Notes under the pieces: generated by a model
Told to the model about the DNA's origin: nothing
What the model saw: only the letters and a program-made list of their open reading frames with translations
The model's database searches: none
Assembly: GCA_021323695.1 (NCBI GenBank)
Contig: JAJPKN010000037.1
Coordinates: 78,463-142,462, forward strand
Length of the DNA: 64,000 nucleotides
Source of the DNA: Actinomycetota bacterium
GTDB taxonomy: Bacteria > Actinomycetota > Acidimicrobiia > Acidimicrobiales > Palsa-688
Direction of reading: 5' to 3'
Translations under genes and position numbers: made by a program
In this document: positions 24,459 to 32,833 of the stretch, piece by piece
Layout: each line of letters begins with the position of its first letter
How positions within the stretch are numbered: position 1 is the stretch's first letter

Positions 24459-24682
24459 TGCCCTAGATCATGGCGCAGGGGTTACAGGGTTGTCAGTCAT
24501 GTTTGCCTGCCCGCGCCGGAGCCCAGTGCCCCTGGGCAGGCGGTGGGCCCACGGCTGGGGTGGTGCACGGTGGCCGCGCTGGTGTACAAATCCGACCAAG
24601 ATGATAAACTTTTGAGGGTATTGACATGAGCCCCTGTGCGCCCCCGGGCTGCGGCGGGCGCATTGGGGAGGAGGAGTGCCCG

Positions 24683-25192
24683 ATGGTTACCCGCTGGAAG
24701 GCCTTGTTCAGCTTCCCGAACCCGGCCAACGACATTGCCGCACGAGTTGTGGCCGGAGTGGTGGTGGTGATGTCGGTGGCCGCGATCGTCGTCCCCGAGC
24801 GCTGGCTGTTGGTCCCCCTGGCCTATGGCTTTTGGGCCCGGGTGCTGACGGGGCCCAAACTGAGCCCGCTGGGGTGGTTGGCGACCAGGGTTGTGGCACC
24901 GTACATTGCTACCCCCCGACCGGTGCCAGGGCCACCCAAACGCTTTGCCCAAGCCATGGGGACGGCCTTTTCGACAGCTGCGCTCGTCGTATGGTTCGGG
25001 TATTCCGACCGCTTGGCCGCCTCGGTCCTGCTCGGGCTCCTGGCCGCGGCCGCGTCCTTGGAGTCGTTCGCCGGCTACTGCCTCGGGTGCCGCATCTTCG
25101 GCCTCCTCATGCGCCTCGGCCTCATCCCCGACGGCGTTTGCGAGGAGTGCCGTGACCTGCGCATCCGCCACCCTGAACTAGCTGACAGTTGA
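24683..25192 (+). CDS. DUF4395 integral membrane protein
   Basis: A 169-residue membrane protein of the DUF4395 family, function unknown but often found near thiosulfate sulfurtransferase or thioredoxin genes in other actinobacteria. SFPNPANDIAARVVAG opens the domain, three to four hydrophobic segments follow (about 15-35, 40-60, 85-115), and AGYCLGCRIFG contains the conserved Cys pair. The ATG at 24683 has GGAGGAGG about ten bases upstream and is preferred to ATG 24626. A CEECRDLR near the C-terminus adds another Cys pair, possibly a metal site. Confidence 0.85.
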   Translation: MVTRWKALFSFPNPANDIAARVVAGVVVVMSVAAIVVPERWLLVPLAYGFWARVLTGPKLSPLGWLATRVVAPYIATPRPVPGPPKRFAQAMGTAFSTAALVVWFGYSDRLAASVLLGLLAAAASLESFAGYCLGCRIFGLLMRLGLIPDGVCEECRDLRIRHPELADS

Positions 25193-25474
25193 GCCCTTGC
25201 CCAGGCCCACCCCAGCCCTGGCGCCAGTGGCCCCTAGCCGTCGCCCCTAGCCGTAGCAGGCACTACGTGTGGGGCGCGGCCATAGGAGGCCTGCTGTGCC
25301 TCCTGGCGCCAGTGGCCCCTAGCCGTAGCAGGGCACTACCCCTTGTAGGCGCTACTGCGGCCAGGCACTACCCCGGGTAGGCCCTGCGTTGCGCAGGCCC
25401 TGCAGGGTGCAGACGCTGGTGCCTGCAGGAGGTGCCCGGAGCGGGGCTGGTTGGGCGTCCTATCGTGGACAGAC
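25193..25474. repeat. Gap with short direct repeats
   Basis: Copies of cagtggcccctagccgtagcagg(g)cacta occur near 25217-25266 and 25308-25335, with further gcactacccc units after them. No gene is seen. Confidence 0.6.
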
Positions 25475-26314
25475 GTGAGCGTTCCTGCCAGCCAGGCCAC
25501 AGGTGACGCTGGGGCCACTGGGAGTGGCACCCGGGAACGGGACGGCGCCCGGCGGGAGTGGGACGGTGCCCGGTACGACCGGCTGGCCAACCCGCAAGCC
25601 CGCTGGGGGCAGGTCGTGCTCCAGCGTCTCGAACTGCAGGGCAATGAGACCGTCCTCGATGCCGGTTGCGGCACGGGGCGGGTGACGGAGGCTCTCCTCA
25701 GCCGGCTGCCCGGCGGTCAGGTGGTGGCACTCGATGCCTCTGCCTCAATGCTCAGCCAGGCCCGGGCCCGCCTCGGGCCGGTGGCCGGCAGCCGGGTCAG
25801 GTTCGTGCTGGCTGACTTGCTGGAGCTCAGGCCCGAGCACTTGGCCCCGGATAGGGCGGTAGACGCCGTGTTCTCCACGGCGACGTTCCACTGGGTGACT
25901 GATCACGACCGCCTGTTTGCCAACCTGCACGCGGTGCTTCGGCCAGGTGGCCAACTGGTGGCGCAATGCGGGGCGGAGGGGAACATCGACAACGTCATCC
26001 GTGCCGTCCGTTCCCTTGGTGTCGAGCGCGCTGGCACCTGGTTCTATGCCAGGCCGGACGACACCCGCTCCCGCCTCCAGCGAGCCGGGTTCATCGATGT
26101 CGAGGTCTGGTCCCATCCGGAGCCCACGCCCTTTTCGGAGCTCCCCGAACTGGTGGACTTCTTGGAAGTGGTCTGCCTCCGAGAGCACTTGGCCACCCTG
26201 CCGCCCGGTGACCGCCGGGAGTTCGCTCGTGCGGTGGCCGCGGCCATGCCGGAGCCGGTGATCGACTACGTGCGCCTCAACATCGTTGCTCGCCGGGCCC
26301 TGGGTGCTGCATAG
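25475..26314 (+). CDS. Class I SAM-dependent methyltransferase
   Basis: A 279-residue methyltransferase of the trans-aconitate methyltransferase-like group. Motif I VLDAGCGTGRVTEAL (about residues 60-74), acidic end of strand 2 in VVALDASASML, and motif for strand 4 in VDAVFSTATFHWV are clear. The N-terminal 25 residues are Gly/Arg-rich and not conserved. The GTG at 25475 (SVPASQATG) is preferred to TTG 25451. The substrate cannot be told. It is followed 22 bases later by a YcxB-like gene on the same strand. Confidence 0.85.
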   Translation: MSVPASQATGDAGATGSGTRERDGARREWDGARYDRLANPQARWGQVVLQRLELQGNETVLDAGCGTGRVTEALLSRLPGGQVVALDASASMLSQARARLGPVAGSRVRFVLADLLELRPEHLAPDRAVDAVFSTATFHWVTDHDRLFANLHAVLRPGGQLVAQCGAEGNIDNVIRAVRSLGVERAGTWFYARPDDTRSRLQRAGFIDVEVWSHPEPTPFSELPELVDFLEVVCLREHLATLPPGDRREFARAVAAAMPEPVIDYVRLNIVARRALGAA

Positions 26315-26336
26315 GTGGGGTGAGCAGGTGACCGGC

Positions 26337-27011
26337 ATGCCTGACAGCAGCTCTACTGGCCGGCCCCCTGGGCTCCCGGCTGCCCCTGGCCAGGCAGCGG
26401 GGCAAGGTCCCTCTTCGGGGCGCCAACCACCCACCGACGATGTCCTTGGCACGGCTGAGCCGGCTGGCGACCCTCGCCCAACCAGCGCCAGCCCAACCAG
26501 CGCCAGCCCGGCTAGCGGGCCAAGAGACCGGAGCGTGGCGGTGGAGTTCACCCTCACCGAGGGAGAGTTCGTCAGTGCCCAGCGGCAGATGATGGCCCGT
26601 TCTTTGCTGGTCGCGGTGGCTTCCGGGGTCATGCTGGCTATTGTCATTGCAGGTATAGCCACGCTGTCTGGCTATGCGATAGGTATAGGGGTGGCCTGGT
26701 TCATCCTGGTCGCGGCGATGTTCTACCAGGGGCCCAAGATGGCTTGGCGGCGCAACCCGGCGGTCCAGACCAGCCAGCGTCACACCTTTAGCGAGGAGGG
26801 GGCGACCTTGACTTTCCTCGGCCGCCAGAACGAAGTGGATTGGAAGTACTTCACCCGGGTGGTCCGCAGCTCCCACCTCTACCAACTGCTGCGTGGTAGG
26901 CAGTTCGGGCTGGTAGTCCCACGGCGCGCTTTTGCCACGCCAGCCGATGAACAGTTCTTCATGGATCTGCTGCAGCGGCATGTACGCGGCCGGGCGCGGT
27001 CGCCACGATAG
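26337..27011 (+). CDS. YcxB-like membrane protein
   Basis: A 224-residue protein. Residues 1-65 are Pro/Gly/Ser-rich and probably disordered. VEFTLTEGEFVSAQR (about 70-84) begins the domain, two membrane segments follow (about 90-110 and 112-128), and the C-terminal cytoplasmic domain HTFSEEGATLTFLGRQNEVDW to FVIPR-like end matches the YcxB-like family, where the strand pattern resembles a PH fold. Function unknown. ATG 26337 is selected; part of the Ser/Pro repeat (accagcgccagccca) is a tandem duplication. Confidence 0.8.
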   Translation: MPDSSSTGRPPGLPAAPGQAAGQGPSSGRQPPTDDVLGTAEPAGDPRPTSASPTSASPASGPRDRSVAVEFTLTEGEFVSAQRQMMARSLLVAVASGVMLAIVIAGIATLSGYAIGIGVAWFILVAAMFYQGPKMAWRRNPAVQTSQRHTFSEEGATLTFLGRQNEVDWKYFTRVVRSSHLYQLLRGRQFGLVVPRRAFATPADEQFFMDLLQRHVRGRARSPR

Positions 27012-27333
27012 GCGCGGCACTGAGCAGCGTGGCCGGCAGCGCCTACAGCACCACCCAGAAGGCCTGATGCGGGTTGTCCGAATGGCCTGCAATGGCGACG
27101 GCCGTTCCCTGCCTTGCCCGCCTGAGGTGCCCCTGGCCGTGGCATGAGGCCCCAAAGCTGTGCCACCGGCCAAGCCGATGGCTGTAGCTGTGGGCGCCAC
27201 CGGGCGGTGTTGCAAAGAGCCCGCAAGCAGCTCCAGGAGCCATACCAATGGCTGCAGGCTGTGGCGGTTGCCAGGCAGGCTCGCCGGACTGGGAGCTGAA
27301 ATGGAGCACTTCATTAGCGCCAACAGTTTCAGG
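27012..27333. other. 320-bp gap without a recognised gene
   Basis: Lies between the 3' ends of the convergent YcxB-like and HNH genes. No frame shows family features; no clear terminator hairpin with a T-run is visible. Confidence 0.5.
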
Positions 27334-28551
27334 TCATGGAGGCTGCCCAGCGGTTGGCGCTGCCCGGTGGTTCTGTGGGTGACGGGGGTCCTCTGGGGGG
27401 ACGAACGCCCTTTTCCCCTTGCCCTCCACCAGGGCCCAGTTGTGGTAGGTCTTCATTGCGTGGTGCCGTCGGCACAAGCGGTCCAGCAGGTCGAACACCG
27501 TGAAGCGGGTACCAGCCCAGGGCTGGCGGTGGTCCGTCTGCAAGAAACCAGCTCGGACGCTGCAACCCTCTGCTGCGCACGTCGGGAACAGCCAGTCAAG
27601 GGCCGTCTGCTGGTAGGCGTTAGGCCGCCGGCCCAAGTGCGCGACCCCGACCACTTGCTTGCCCTTGGTGACGATGCTTTTCAAGAACGGGTCGGCGGTG
27701 CCCATGAGGTCGTAGACCGCCTGGGTGCTGACGGGCCCGAAGCCGGCAATTTCGCAGGTCTCGCCGTCGCAGGGGTAGCCCCGCAACAGGGTAGCGAGGT
27801 CTACCCGCACCATGACCTCGTAGCTGGTGGCCTGCCCCGCGCCCGAGGTCGCCAGCTTGACCAGGCCGTCGAACGCGTAGGCTTCTGGGCGCTCGTGGCG
27901 CCCAGCCTTGCGGGCTTCGTCGAAGGCTTCGTCGGCAAGGCGCTGGACCCGGGCCATGATCCTGGCCCCGTCCTCTGGCAGGCCCTGGGCGTGGAGGTGC
28001 CAAGTGCCACCAGGGCTGGTGTAGGTGCGCAGGCTGCGGCTTGCGTGCACCCGCTGGCGGCGGGCTTCGAGGTCCTCGGAGGAGGCCGTGGCCCTGCCCG
28101 CCTCCTCAGCCAGCTCCGCAAGCGAGCCCGTCCTGGCCACCTCCAAGAGCCTGGGCGCGGCCGAAGGGCTGGCCTCGACGGCGCTGCTCACAAGTTCGGC
28201 CTGCGCCCGGGAGAGCTCCCCCGCCCGGACGGCGCCCGCCACCTCGGGCTGGCGCTGCAGGCGCCTGGCCACTTCTACGGCCTTGCGTGCCGTGCCCAGC
28301 GTCGTACCCGTAGCCCTGGCCAGCTGTTCGGCCGCCTGGCGGGCGAGGTCGTGGCGAGGGCCGGGGCCATCGTTGCCGGCGCCTCCGGCCAGGCGCGCCG
28401 CCGCGAAAGAAGCTATATGGCCAGCCAACTTCTCTATGCGCCCGGCGTAATAGACGACTTGGCCGAGCTCTTCTGGGGCCACGAGCGCGGCGTCGAAGCG
28501 CGCTGCATAGCTTGCAACCGACTGGTACAGCTGTGCGATCTCGTAGCACAT
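27334..28551 (-). CDS. DUF222/HNH endonuclease domain protein (13E12-type)
   Basis: A 405-residue protein of a family common and often multicopy in actinobacteria. The DUF222 domain covers about residues 25-270. The C-terminal HNH nuclease motif is in GFLQTDHRQPW (the DH pair) and LCRRHHAMKT. These proteins were once called 13E12 repeat proteins; they may be selfish or host-defence nucleases, but their job is unproven. The ATG at 28551 (MCYEIAQLY) is preferred to the upstream ATG 28596, whose added residues are not conserved. Confidence 0.88.
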   Translation of the reverse strand: MCYEIAQLYQSVASYAARFDAALVAPEELGQVVYYAGRIEKLAGHIASFAAARLAGGAGNDGPGPRHDLARQAAEQLARATGTTLGTARKAVEVARRLQRQPEVAGAVRAGELSRAQAELVSSAVEASPSAAPRLLEVARTGSLAELAEEAGRATASSEDLEARRQRVHASRSLRTYTSPGGTWHLHAQGLPEDGARIMARVQRLADEAFDEARKAGRHERPEAYAFDGLVKLATSGAGQATSYEVMVRVDLATLLRGYPCDGETCEIAGFGPVSTQAVYDLMGTADPFLKSIVTKGKQVVGVAHLGRRPNAYQQTALDWLFPTCAAEGCSVRAGFLQTDHRQPWAGTRFTVFDLLDRLCRRHHAMKTYHNWALVEGKGKRAFVPPEDPRHPQNHRAAPTAGQPP

Positions 28552-29014
28552 GGGCAGCCCCGCTGCTCTAGGCACCCGACGTCCAAGGGCCAGCATCGAC
28601 GCTGGCGAGCTACCGCCCGGCGGCCCGGTAATGCCCCGGCACCCAGGGTCGGAACGTATGTTCGATTGTAGCCGCCGTCGAGCCGGTTGTCAAGGCGAGG
28701 GCGCAAGCGATGAGCACGGCCTCGCAGCTTGTCGTGGGGCACGGTCGGGTACGGAAGCGGGTGCCATGTTGGGCCAGTGTGCCGTCGCGTGGGGCCCAGG
28801 CGGCCCGGCCGGCAAGGGGGCCTGGTGCCGTGGGGCGTGGCGCCGTGGGGCGTGGTGCCGTGGGGCGTGGCGCCGTGGGGCGTGGCGCCGTGGGGCGTGG
28901 CGCCGTGGGGCGTGGCGCCGTGGGGCAGGCTGGGGCAGCCTCGAGGTCCGGCGGTTCGCTGGCATAGGGACCTGATGGCTAGGGTGCAGGGCTGATGGCT
29001 GAGGTGCAACGCCG
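28552..29014. repeat. 460-bp gap with a 15-bp tandem repeat array (28824-28926)
   Basis: Between the divergent HNH and membrane-protein genes. The unit ggcgccgtggggcgt (with ggtgcc variants) is repeated 6.9 times from 28824 to 28926. The rest shows no gene. The array is open in all plus-strand frames for over 80 codons, which explains several false frames there. Confidence 0.85.
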
Positions 29015-29632
29015 ATGAGGGCCAGGTTCTGGCTCATCCTCGGGGTTGCCCTGGGCATAGCCCTTGGGGTTGGAAAGCTGCCCTACTTTCGCGGCGCGGC
29101 TGGGTCCTTGACGAGCACGGCATTGAGGCTCGTAGCCACCGGTGGGCTCACGCTCGTCCATGACGTGGCCAAGCTCGGTGCTCCCCGGCGTCTCGTCCAG
29201 GGCCTCAGTGCTGGCCTGGGTGTCCTGCTGCCCGGCATGACGGCACTGTTGCTGGTCATGGCGGGCCGAGCCACCCTCGGCGTGCGGCGCCTGACGACGG
29301 CGCTGCTGGCCGGCTTTGCAATAGGTGCCTTCTTCTACCTGCCGGCTGGTACTGCCGGGGGGGTTGCGCTCCTGTCGTTGGCGGCAGCTGCCTTGGTAGC
29401 CGTGGCGACGGGCCCCCTGCTCGTGGCACCCCTGTCGGCTTTGGCCAGTTTGATCGCTATCGCCTTCCTGCCCCGCCTGTTGTCAGCCAACCGCACGTTA
29501 CCTACCGCGCCCGTCAGCACCCTGCACCAGGCCATCGTCGGTCGTCCCGGGTCACCCTTGTGGGCACAGGTGCTCACACTGGTGCTGGCTGCTGTGCCCT
29601 TTGCTGCAGCTGCCAGGCTTCTGGTCAGGTGA
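29015..29632 (+). CDS. Hypothetical polytopic membrane protein
   Basis: A 205-residue hydrophobic protein without a recognised family. Hydrophobic segments lie at about residues 5-20, 65-83, 93-110, 115-135, 138-155 and 185-203, which suggests five or six membrane spans. No catalytic motif is visible. The ATG at 29015 begins with MRARFWLILGVALGIAL, a good signal-anchor. It precedes the VIT transporter gene by 223 bases on the same strand, with GC-rich repeats (gggagcggggcacagcag) in between. Confidence 0.65.
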   Translation: MRARFWLILGVALGIALGVGKLPYFRGAAGSLTSTALRLVATGGLTLVHDVAKLGAPRRLVQGLSAGLGVLLPGMTALLLVMAGRATLGVRRLTTALLAGFAIGAFFYLPAGTAGGVALLSLAAAALVAVATGPLLVAPLSALASLIAIAFLPRLLSANRTLPTAPVSTLHQAIVGRPGSPLWAQVLTLVLAAVPFAAAARLLVR

Positions 29633-29855
29633 CCACCCGGCAGTGGCCGGCACACCGGGGGAGCGGAGCAGCGGGGCACAGCAGGGAGCGGGGCAAAGCA
29701 GGGAGCGGGGCACAGCAGAGGAGAGCAGGCGCGGGACCAACCATCGGGCCCATGGGCCTGCTACGCAAGCAGCCCGGCCGCGGGCACACAGAGGGCAGTG
29801 GTGGTTGGCAGTTTGCCGAGCCGAGCGGGTAGGTTCGAGGGGGGAACGAACAACG

Positions 29856-31016
29856 ATGACGGAGGTCGCCAGCCCACCGCCCTCGGGCAGCGTGAGTGCT
29901 CGCAAGGTCGCGGAGTACCGCAGGCACTGGGCGGACGAGATGGAAGGTGCCGCCCTCTACCGAGCCTTGGCCAGTTCGGCGGAGGGAGAGCAACGGGAGA
30001 TCTTTGCCGAACTGGCCGCAGCCGAGGAGCGCCACGCTCGCCACTGGGCTGACAAGCTGGTCGCCGCAGGCGAGCCCGAGCCTCGAGGCACCGACCACAA
30101 GCTGAGTGCCAGGGCCCGGGTTTTCATGTGGCTGGCGCGCCGGTTCGGCGTGGCCACGGTGCTCCCCGTCCTCCAGCGGGCAGAAGCCAGGGATGCGGGG
30201 GTTTACGACCACGTGGTTGAAGCCAAGGCGGGCATGGCCCTCGACGAACGCCTCCACGGCTTGACAGTACGCGCCCTCGCGGCCGGGCCGAGCACGGGCA
30301 ACGTGCGTGCTGGCATCGTCCGGGGTGAACGATGGCACCGCTCGGACCGCTCCGGCGCCTTGCGAGCGTCCGTGTTCGGTGTCAATGACGGCTTGGTTTC
30401 CAACACGGCCTTGGTCATGGGCGTGGCGGGCGGGCAAATCGGCGGGAAGGCCATCCTGCTGGCCGGGCTGGCGGGCTTGCTGGCGGGAGCTTTCTCCATG
30501 GGGGCCGGTGAGTACGTATCGGTCCGCAGCCAAAGGGAGCTGTTCGAGCGCGAGATCCGGCTTGAGGCGGCCGAGATAGCGGAGATGCCGGAAGAAGAAA
30601 CTGAGGAGCTAGCGCTGATTTACCGGGCCAAGGGCATCCCCAAGCACGAGGCGGAGGAGCTGGCACGCCGCCTGAGCGCCGAGCCGGCAAACGCCCTTGA
30701 CACCATGGCGCGCGAGGAGCTCGGGCTCAACCCCGAAGAACTGGGGGATCCCTGGCGAGTGGCCATGTCGAGCTTCGCCTCCTTTGCCGTTGGCGCTGCG
30801 GTGCCCGTCCTTGCCTACGTGATCGGTTCTGGCACGGCTGCGTTTGTGGCCGCGGTGCTTGCCGCGGCCACCGCCTTGTTGGTGGTCGGTGCTGGGGTTG
30901 GCCTCCTTACTGGCCGTCCGCTTCTTTCTGGCGCGTTGCGCCAGCTGGTGATCGGTGGTGGCGCCGCGGCTGCCACCTTTGCTATCGGGCTGCTCCTTCA
31001 CGCCTCAGTAGGTTGA
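29856..31016 (+). CDS. Rubrerythrin-VIT1/CCC1 fusion, putative iron/manganese transporter
   Basis: A 386-residue protein with an N-terminal ferritin-like di-iron domain (about 10-140) and a C-terminal VIT1/CCC1 membrane domain (about 165-386, five spans). The ferritin part has YRRHWADEMEGAALYRAL and AAAEERHARHWADKL, with Glu and ExxH metal ligands. The VIT part has SVFGVNDGLVSNTALVMGV and the GAGEYVSVRSQ motif, followed by the acidic metal-binding helices (EEETEEL). Fusions of this kind (MbfA-like) export iron in other bacteria. ATG 29856 is used; the frame is open further upstream through repeats. No iron-dependent operator was recognised. Confidence 0.92.
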   Translation: MTEVASPPPSGSVSARKVAEYRRHWADEMEGAALYRALASSAEGEQREIFAELAAAEERHARHWADKLVAAGEPEPRGTDHKLSARARVFMWLARRFGVATVLPVLQRAEARDAGVYDHVVEAKAGMALDERLHGLTVRALAAGPSTGNVRAGIVRGERWHRSDRSGALRASVFGVNDGLVSNTALVMGVAGGQIGGKAILLAGLAGLLAGAFSMGAGEYVSVRSQRELFEREIRLEAAEIAEMPEEETEELALIYRAKGIPKHEAEELARRLSAEPANALDTMAREELGLNPEELGDPWRVAMSSFASFAVGAAVPVLAYVIGSGTAAFVAAVLAAATALLVVGAGVGLLTGRPLLSGALRQLVIGGGAAAATFAIGLLLHASVG

Positions 31017-31026
31017 CCTGGCCCCC

Positions 31027-31137
31027 GGCACCTGGGCCCCCAGGTCCCCCGGGCACTGCACTTGGCACCTGGGCCCCCAGGTCCCCCGGGCACTGCACTT
31101 GGCACCTGGGCCCCCAGGTCCCCCGGGCACTGCACTT
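31027..31137. repeat. Three exact 37-bp tandem repeats, each with a palindrome
   Basis: The unit begins ggcacctgggcccccaggtc and ends gggcactgcactt. Copies start at 31027, 31064 and 31101, and a partial fourth follows. Each carries the palindrome acctggg-cc-cccaggt. The array lies after the VIT gene and before the tyrS promoter; the rest of the 31017-31393 gap holds that promoter and leader. Confidence 0.92.
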
Positions 31138-31313
31138 GGCACCTGGGCCCGGGTACGGTCCCCCTGGTCTGTCTTGGGCTAAGCTGGCGGGACGGCTACT
31201 CGCAATGTGGACTGTGCCCACAGGCGGGACTATGGAGCGCTGGTGGCAGTTTGGGTCGCACAAAACCAATTACAAAGTTGGGCAGCTCGCAGGTGGGTGG
31301 CCAGTTCCGCGCT

Positions 31314-31319
31314 TATAAT
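31314..31319 (+). promoter_or_regulatory. Consensus -10 box upstream of tyrS
   Basis: TATAAT, a perfect -10 hexamer and rare in this GC-rich sequence, lies in an AT-richer patch 75 bases before the tyrS start. No good -35 element sits at 16-18 bases upstream. No T-box features were recognised in the leader. Confidence 0.5.
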
Positions 31320-31393
31320 TACATCATTGTGACCTGCTGTTTGCGCCCAGGTTGGCCATCGGAGGCTCCCCTGGCTCAGGTGCAGGTGGCCCC

Positions 31394-32815
31394 ATGAGCC
31401 GGCTCAGCCGTTCTGTGCGATCTGGCGTGGCGGTCCTGAGCACCGCGGACCTGAGCCGGGACGCGGTGGTCGGCGAGCTGGTCGAGTTGTCGTTGGAACG
31501 CCGGCAGATGGATCTCTCCGACTTGTCTCCTCCGGAGCAGGCCGAACTGGTGGCTCGTCGCTGCCAGCAATTGCAGCCTTCTCCCCAGGACTTGGCGCGC
31601 CGGGTCGAAGAAGCTTCCCGTGCTGGGAGGGCATTTGTGGCCAAGTTCGGCATCGACCCTACCGGTGCCGAAGTGCATTTGGGCCACGCCGTCCCGATGC
31701 TCCTGCTGAGCCGCTTCCAGCGCATGGGCCACCGGGTTGTGTTCATCGTGGGTGACGTGACCGCCAAGATAGGGGACCCAAGTGGTCGCTCCGAGGAGCG
31801 CCCCGCTCTGAGCGACGCGGACATCGCCCGCAACCTGGCGACCTACAAGGAGCAGGTGGCACCGTTCTTCGATTTCTCCCAGGCGGAGTTCCGGCACAAC
31901 GGCGATTGGCTGCGCTCGGTGACCCTGCCCCGGCTCATAGAGATCACCGCCCAGGTGCCGTTGTCCATGTCGCTGCAGCGGGACGACTTCCGCCAAAGGC
32001 TGTCAGCCGGCCATGGCCTGTCTGTAGCCGAGCTGCTTTACTCGGTGGCCATGGCGATCGATTCGGTCGAGGTTCGCTGCGACCTCGAAGTTGGTGGTAT
32101 AGACCAGTACCTCAACATGCAGATGTGCCGCAAGGTGATGGAAATATGTGGGCTCCCGCCCGAACTGGTAGCTGCGGTGCCCTTGCTGGAGGGTACTGAC
32201 GGCAGCGGGGCGAAAATGAGCAAGTCCAAAGGCAACTATGTCGCGCTCACCGCTGCCGCCACGGAGGTGTTCGGTAAGCTCATGTCCGTGCCCGACCGGC
32301 TGGTCGAGCCGTACTTCAAGGCCCTTACCGAATGGGGGGACGAGGAGCTGGAAGTCACCCGGCAACGCCTGCGCGACGGGTCGTTGCACCCCATGGACTT
32401 GAAGAAGATCCTGGCTGCCGATGTGACGGCCGCCCTCCGGGGCCCCGACGCGGCCATGAAGGCACGCGAGGAATTCGCGGCGCACTTCTCCCGCCGGCAG
32501 TTCGCCAGCCTGGACGACCTCCCTGTCGTGAGCGAAATGAGCACCACCTTGCTCGCGGTGGTGAAGGCTCTTGGCTTCGCGCAAAGCAACGGTGATGCCC
32601 GCCGGGCGGCCCAGCAAAAGGCTGTCCGCATCGTGTTCGAACCGAGGGGCGCCCATGGCCAGCAGCAGTCCATAGTGCTCCCCGACGAGCTGCACGAACC
32701 GCTGGGCAAGCTCCTGTCCGCCAAGTTCGGCGGCCAGGAGGCCGGCTACTCGCAGGAGGGGGGCTACTTCTTGAAGGTGGGCCGGAAGCTGGCCCGCATA
32801 GCTGTCCCTGGCTGA
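31394..32815 (+). CDS. tyrS: Tyrosyl-tRNA synthetase
   Basis: Class I synthetase that charges tRNA-Tyr. HLGH (residues 95-98) is the HIGH motif, KMSKSKGN the KMSKS loop, and GDVTAKIGDPSGRS and EVGGIDQYLN are Tyr-enzyme signatures. A C-terminal S4-like domain ends the protein (YFLKVGRKLARIAV). At 473 residues it is longer than the usual 400-430 because about 60 residues precede the core; this resembles the TyrZ-type layout. ATG 31394 is preferred to GTG/ATG further up since it follows the leader region. The next gene is convergent, only 18 bases away. Confidence 0.95.
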   Translation: MSRLSRSVRSGVAVLSTADLSRDAVVGELVELSLERRQMDLSDLSPPEQAELVARRCQQLQPSPQDLARRVEEASRAGRAFVAKFGIDPTGAEVHLGHAVPMLLLSRFQRMGHRVVFIVGDVTAKIGDPSGRSEERPALSDADIARNLATYKEQVAPFFDFSQAEFRHNGDWLRSVTLPRLIEITAQVPLSMSLQRDDFRQRLSAGHGLSVAELLYSVAMAIDSVEVRCDLEVGGIDQYLNMQMCRKVMEICGLPPELVAAVPLLEGTDGSGAKMSKSKGNYVALTAAATEVFGKLMSVPDRLVEPYFKALTEWGDEELEVTRQRLRDGSLHPMDLKKILAADVTAALRGPDAAMKAREEFAAHFSRRQFASLDDLPVVSEMSTTLLAVVKALGFAQSNGDARRAAQQKAVRIVFEPRGAHGQQQSIVLPDELHEPLGKLLSAKFGGQEAGYSQEGGYFLKVGRKLARIAVPG

Positions 32816-32833
32816 CCGGGGCGGCCCAGCCGG

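Noticed and set aside
27160..28671. 503-codon plus-strand frame
   Set aside because: Antisense to the DUF222-HNH gene; no motif.
31140..31393. T-box riboswitch before tyrS
   Set aside because: A ggtggccagttccgcgc segment recalls the T-box sequence but the invariant core is not present and no specifier stem could be drawn.
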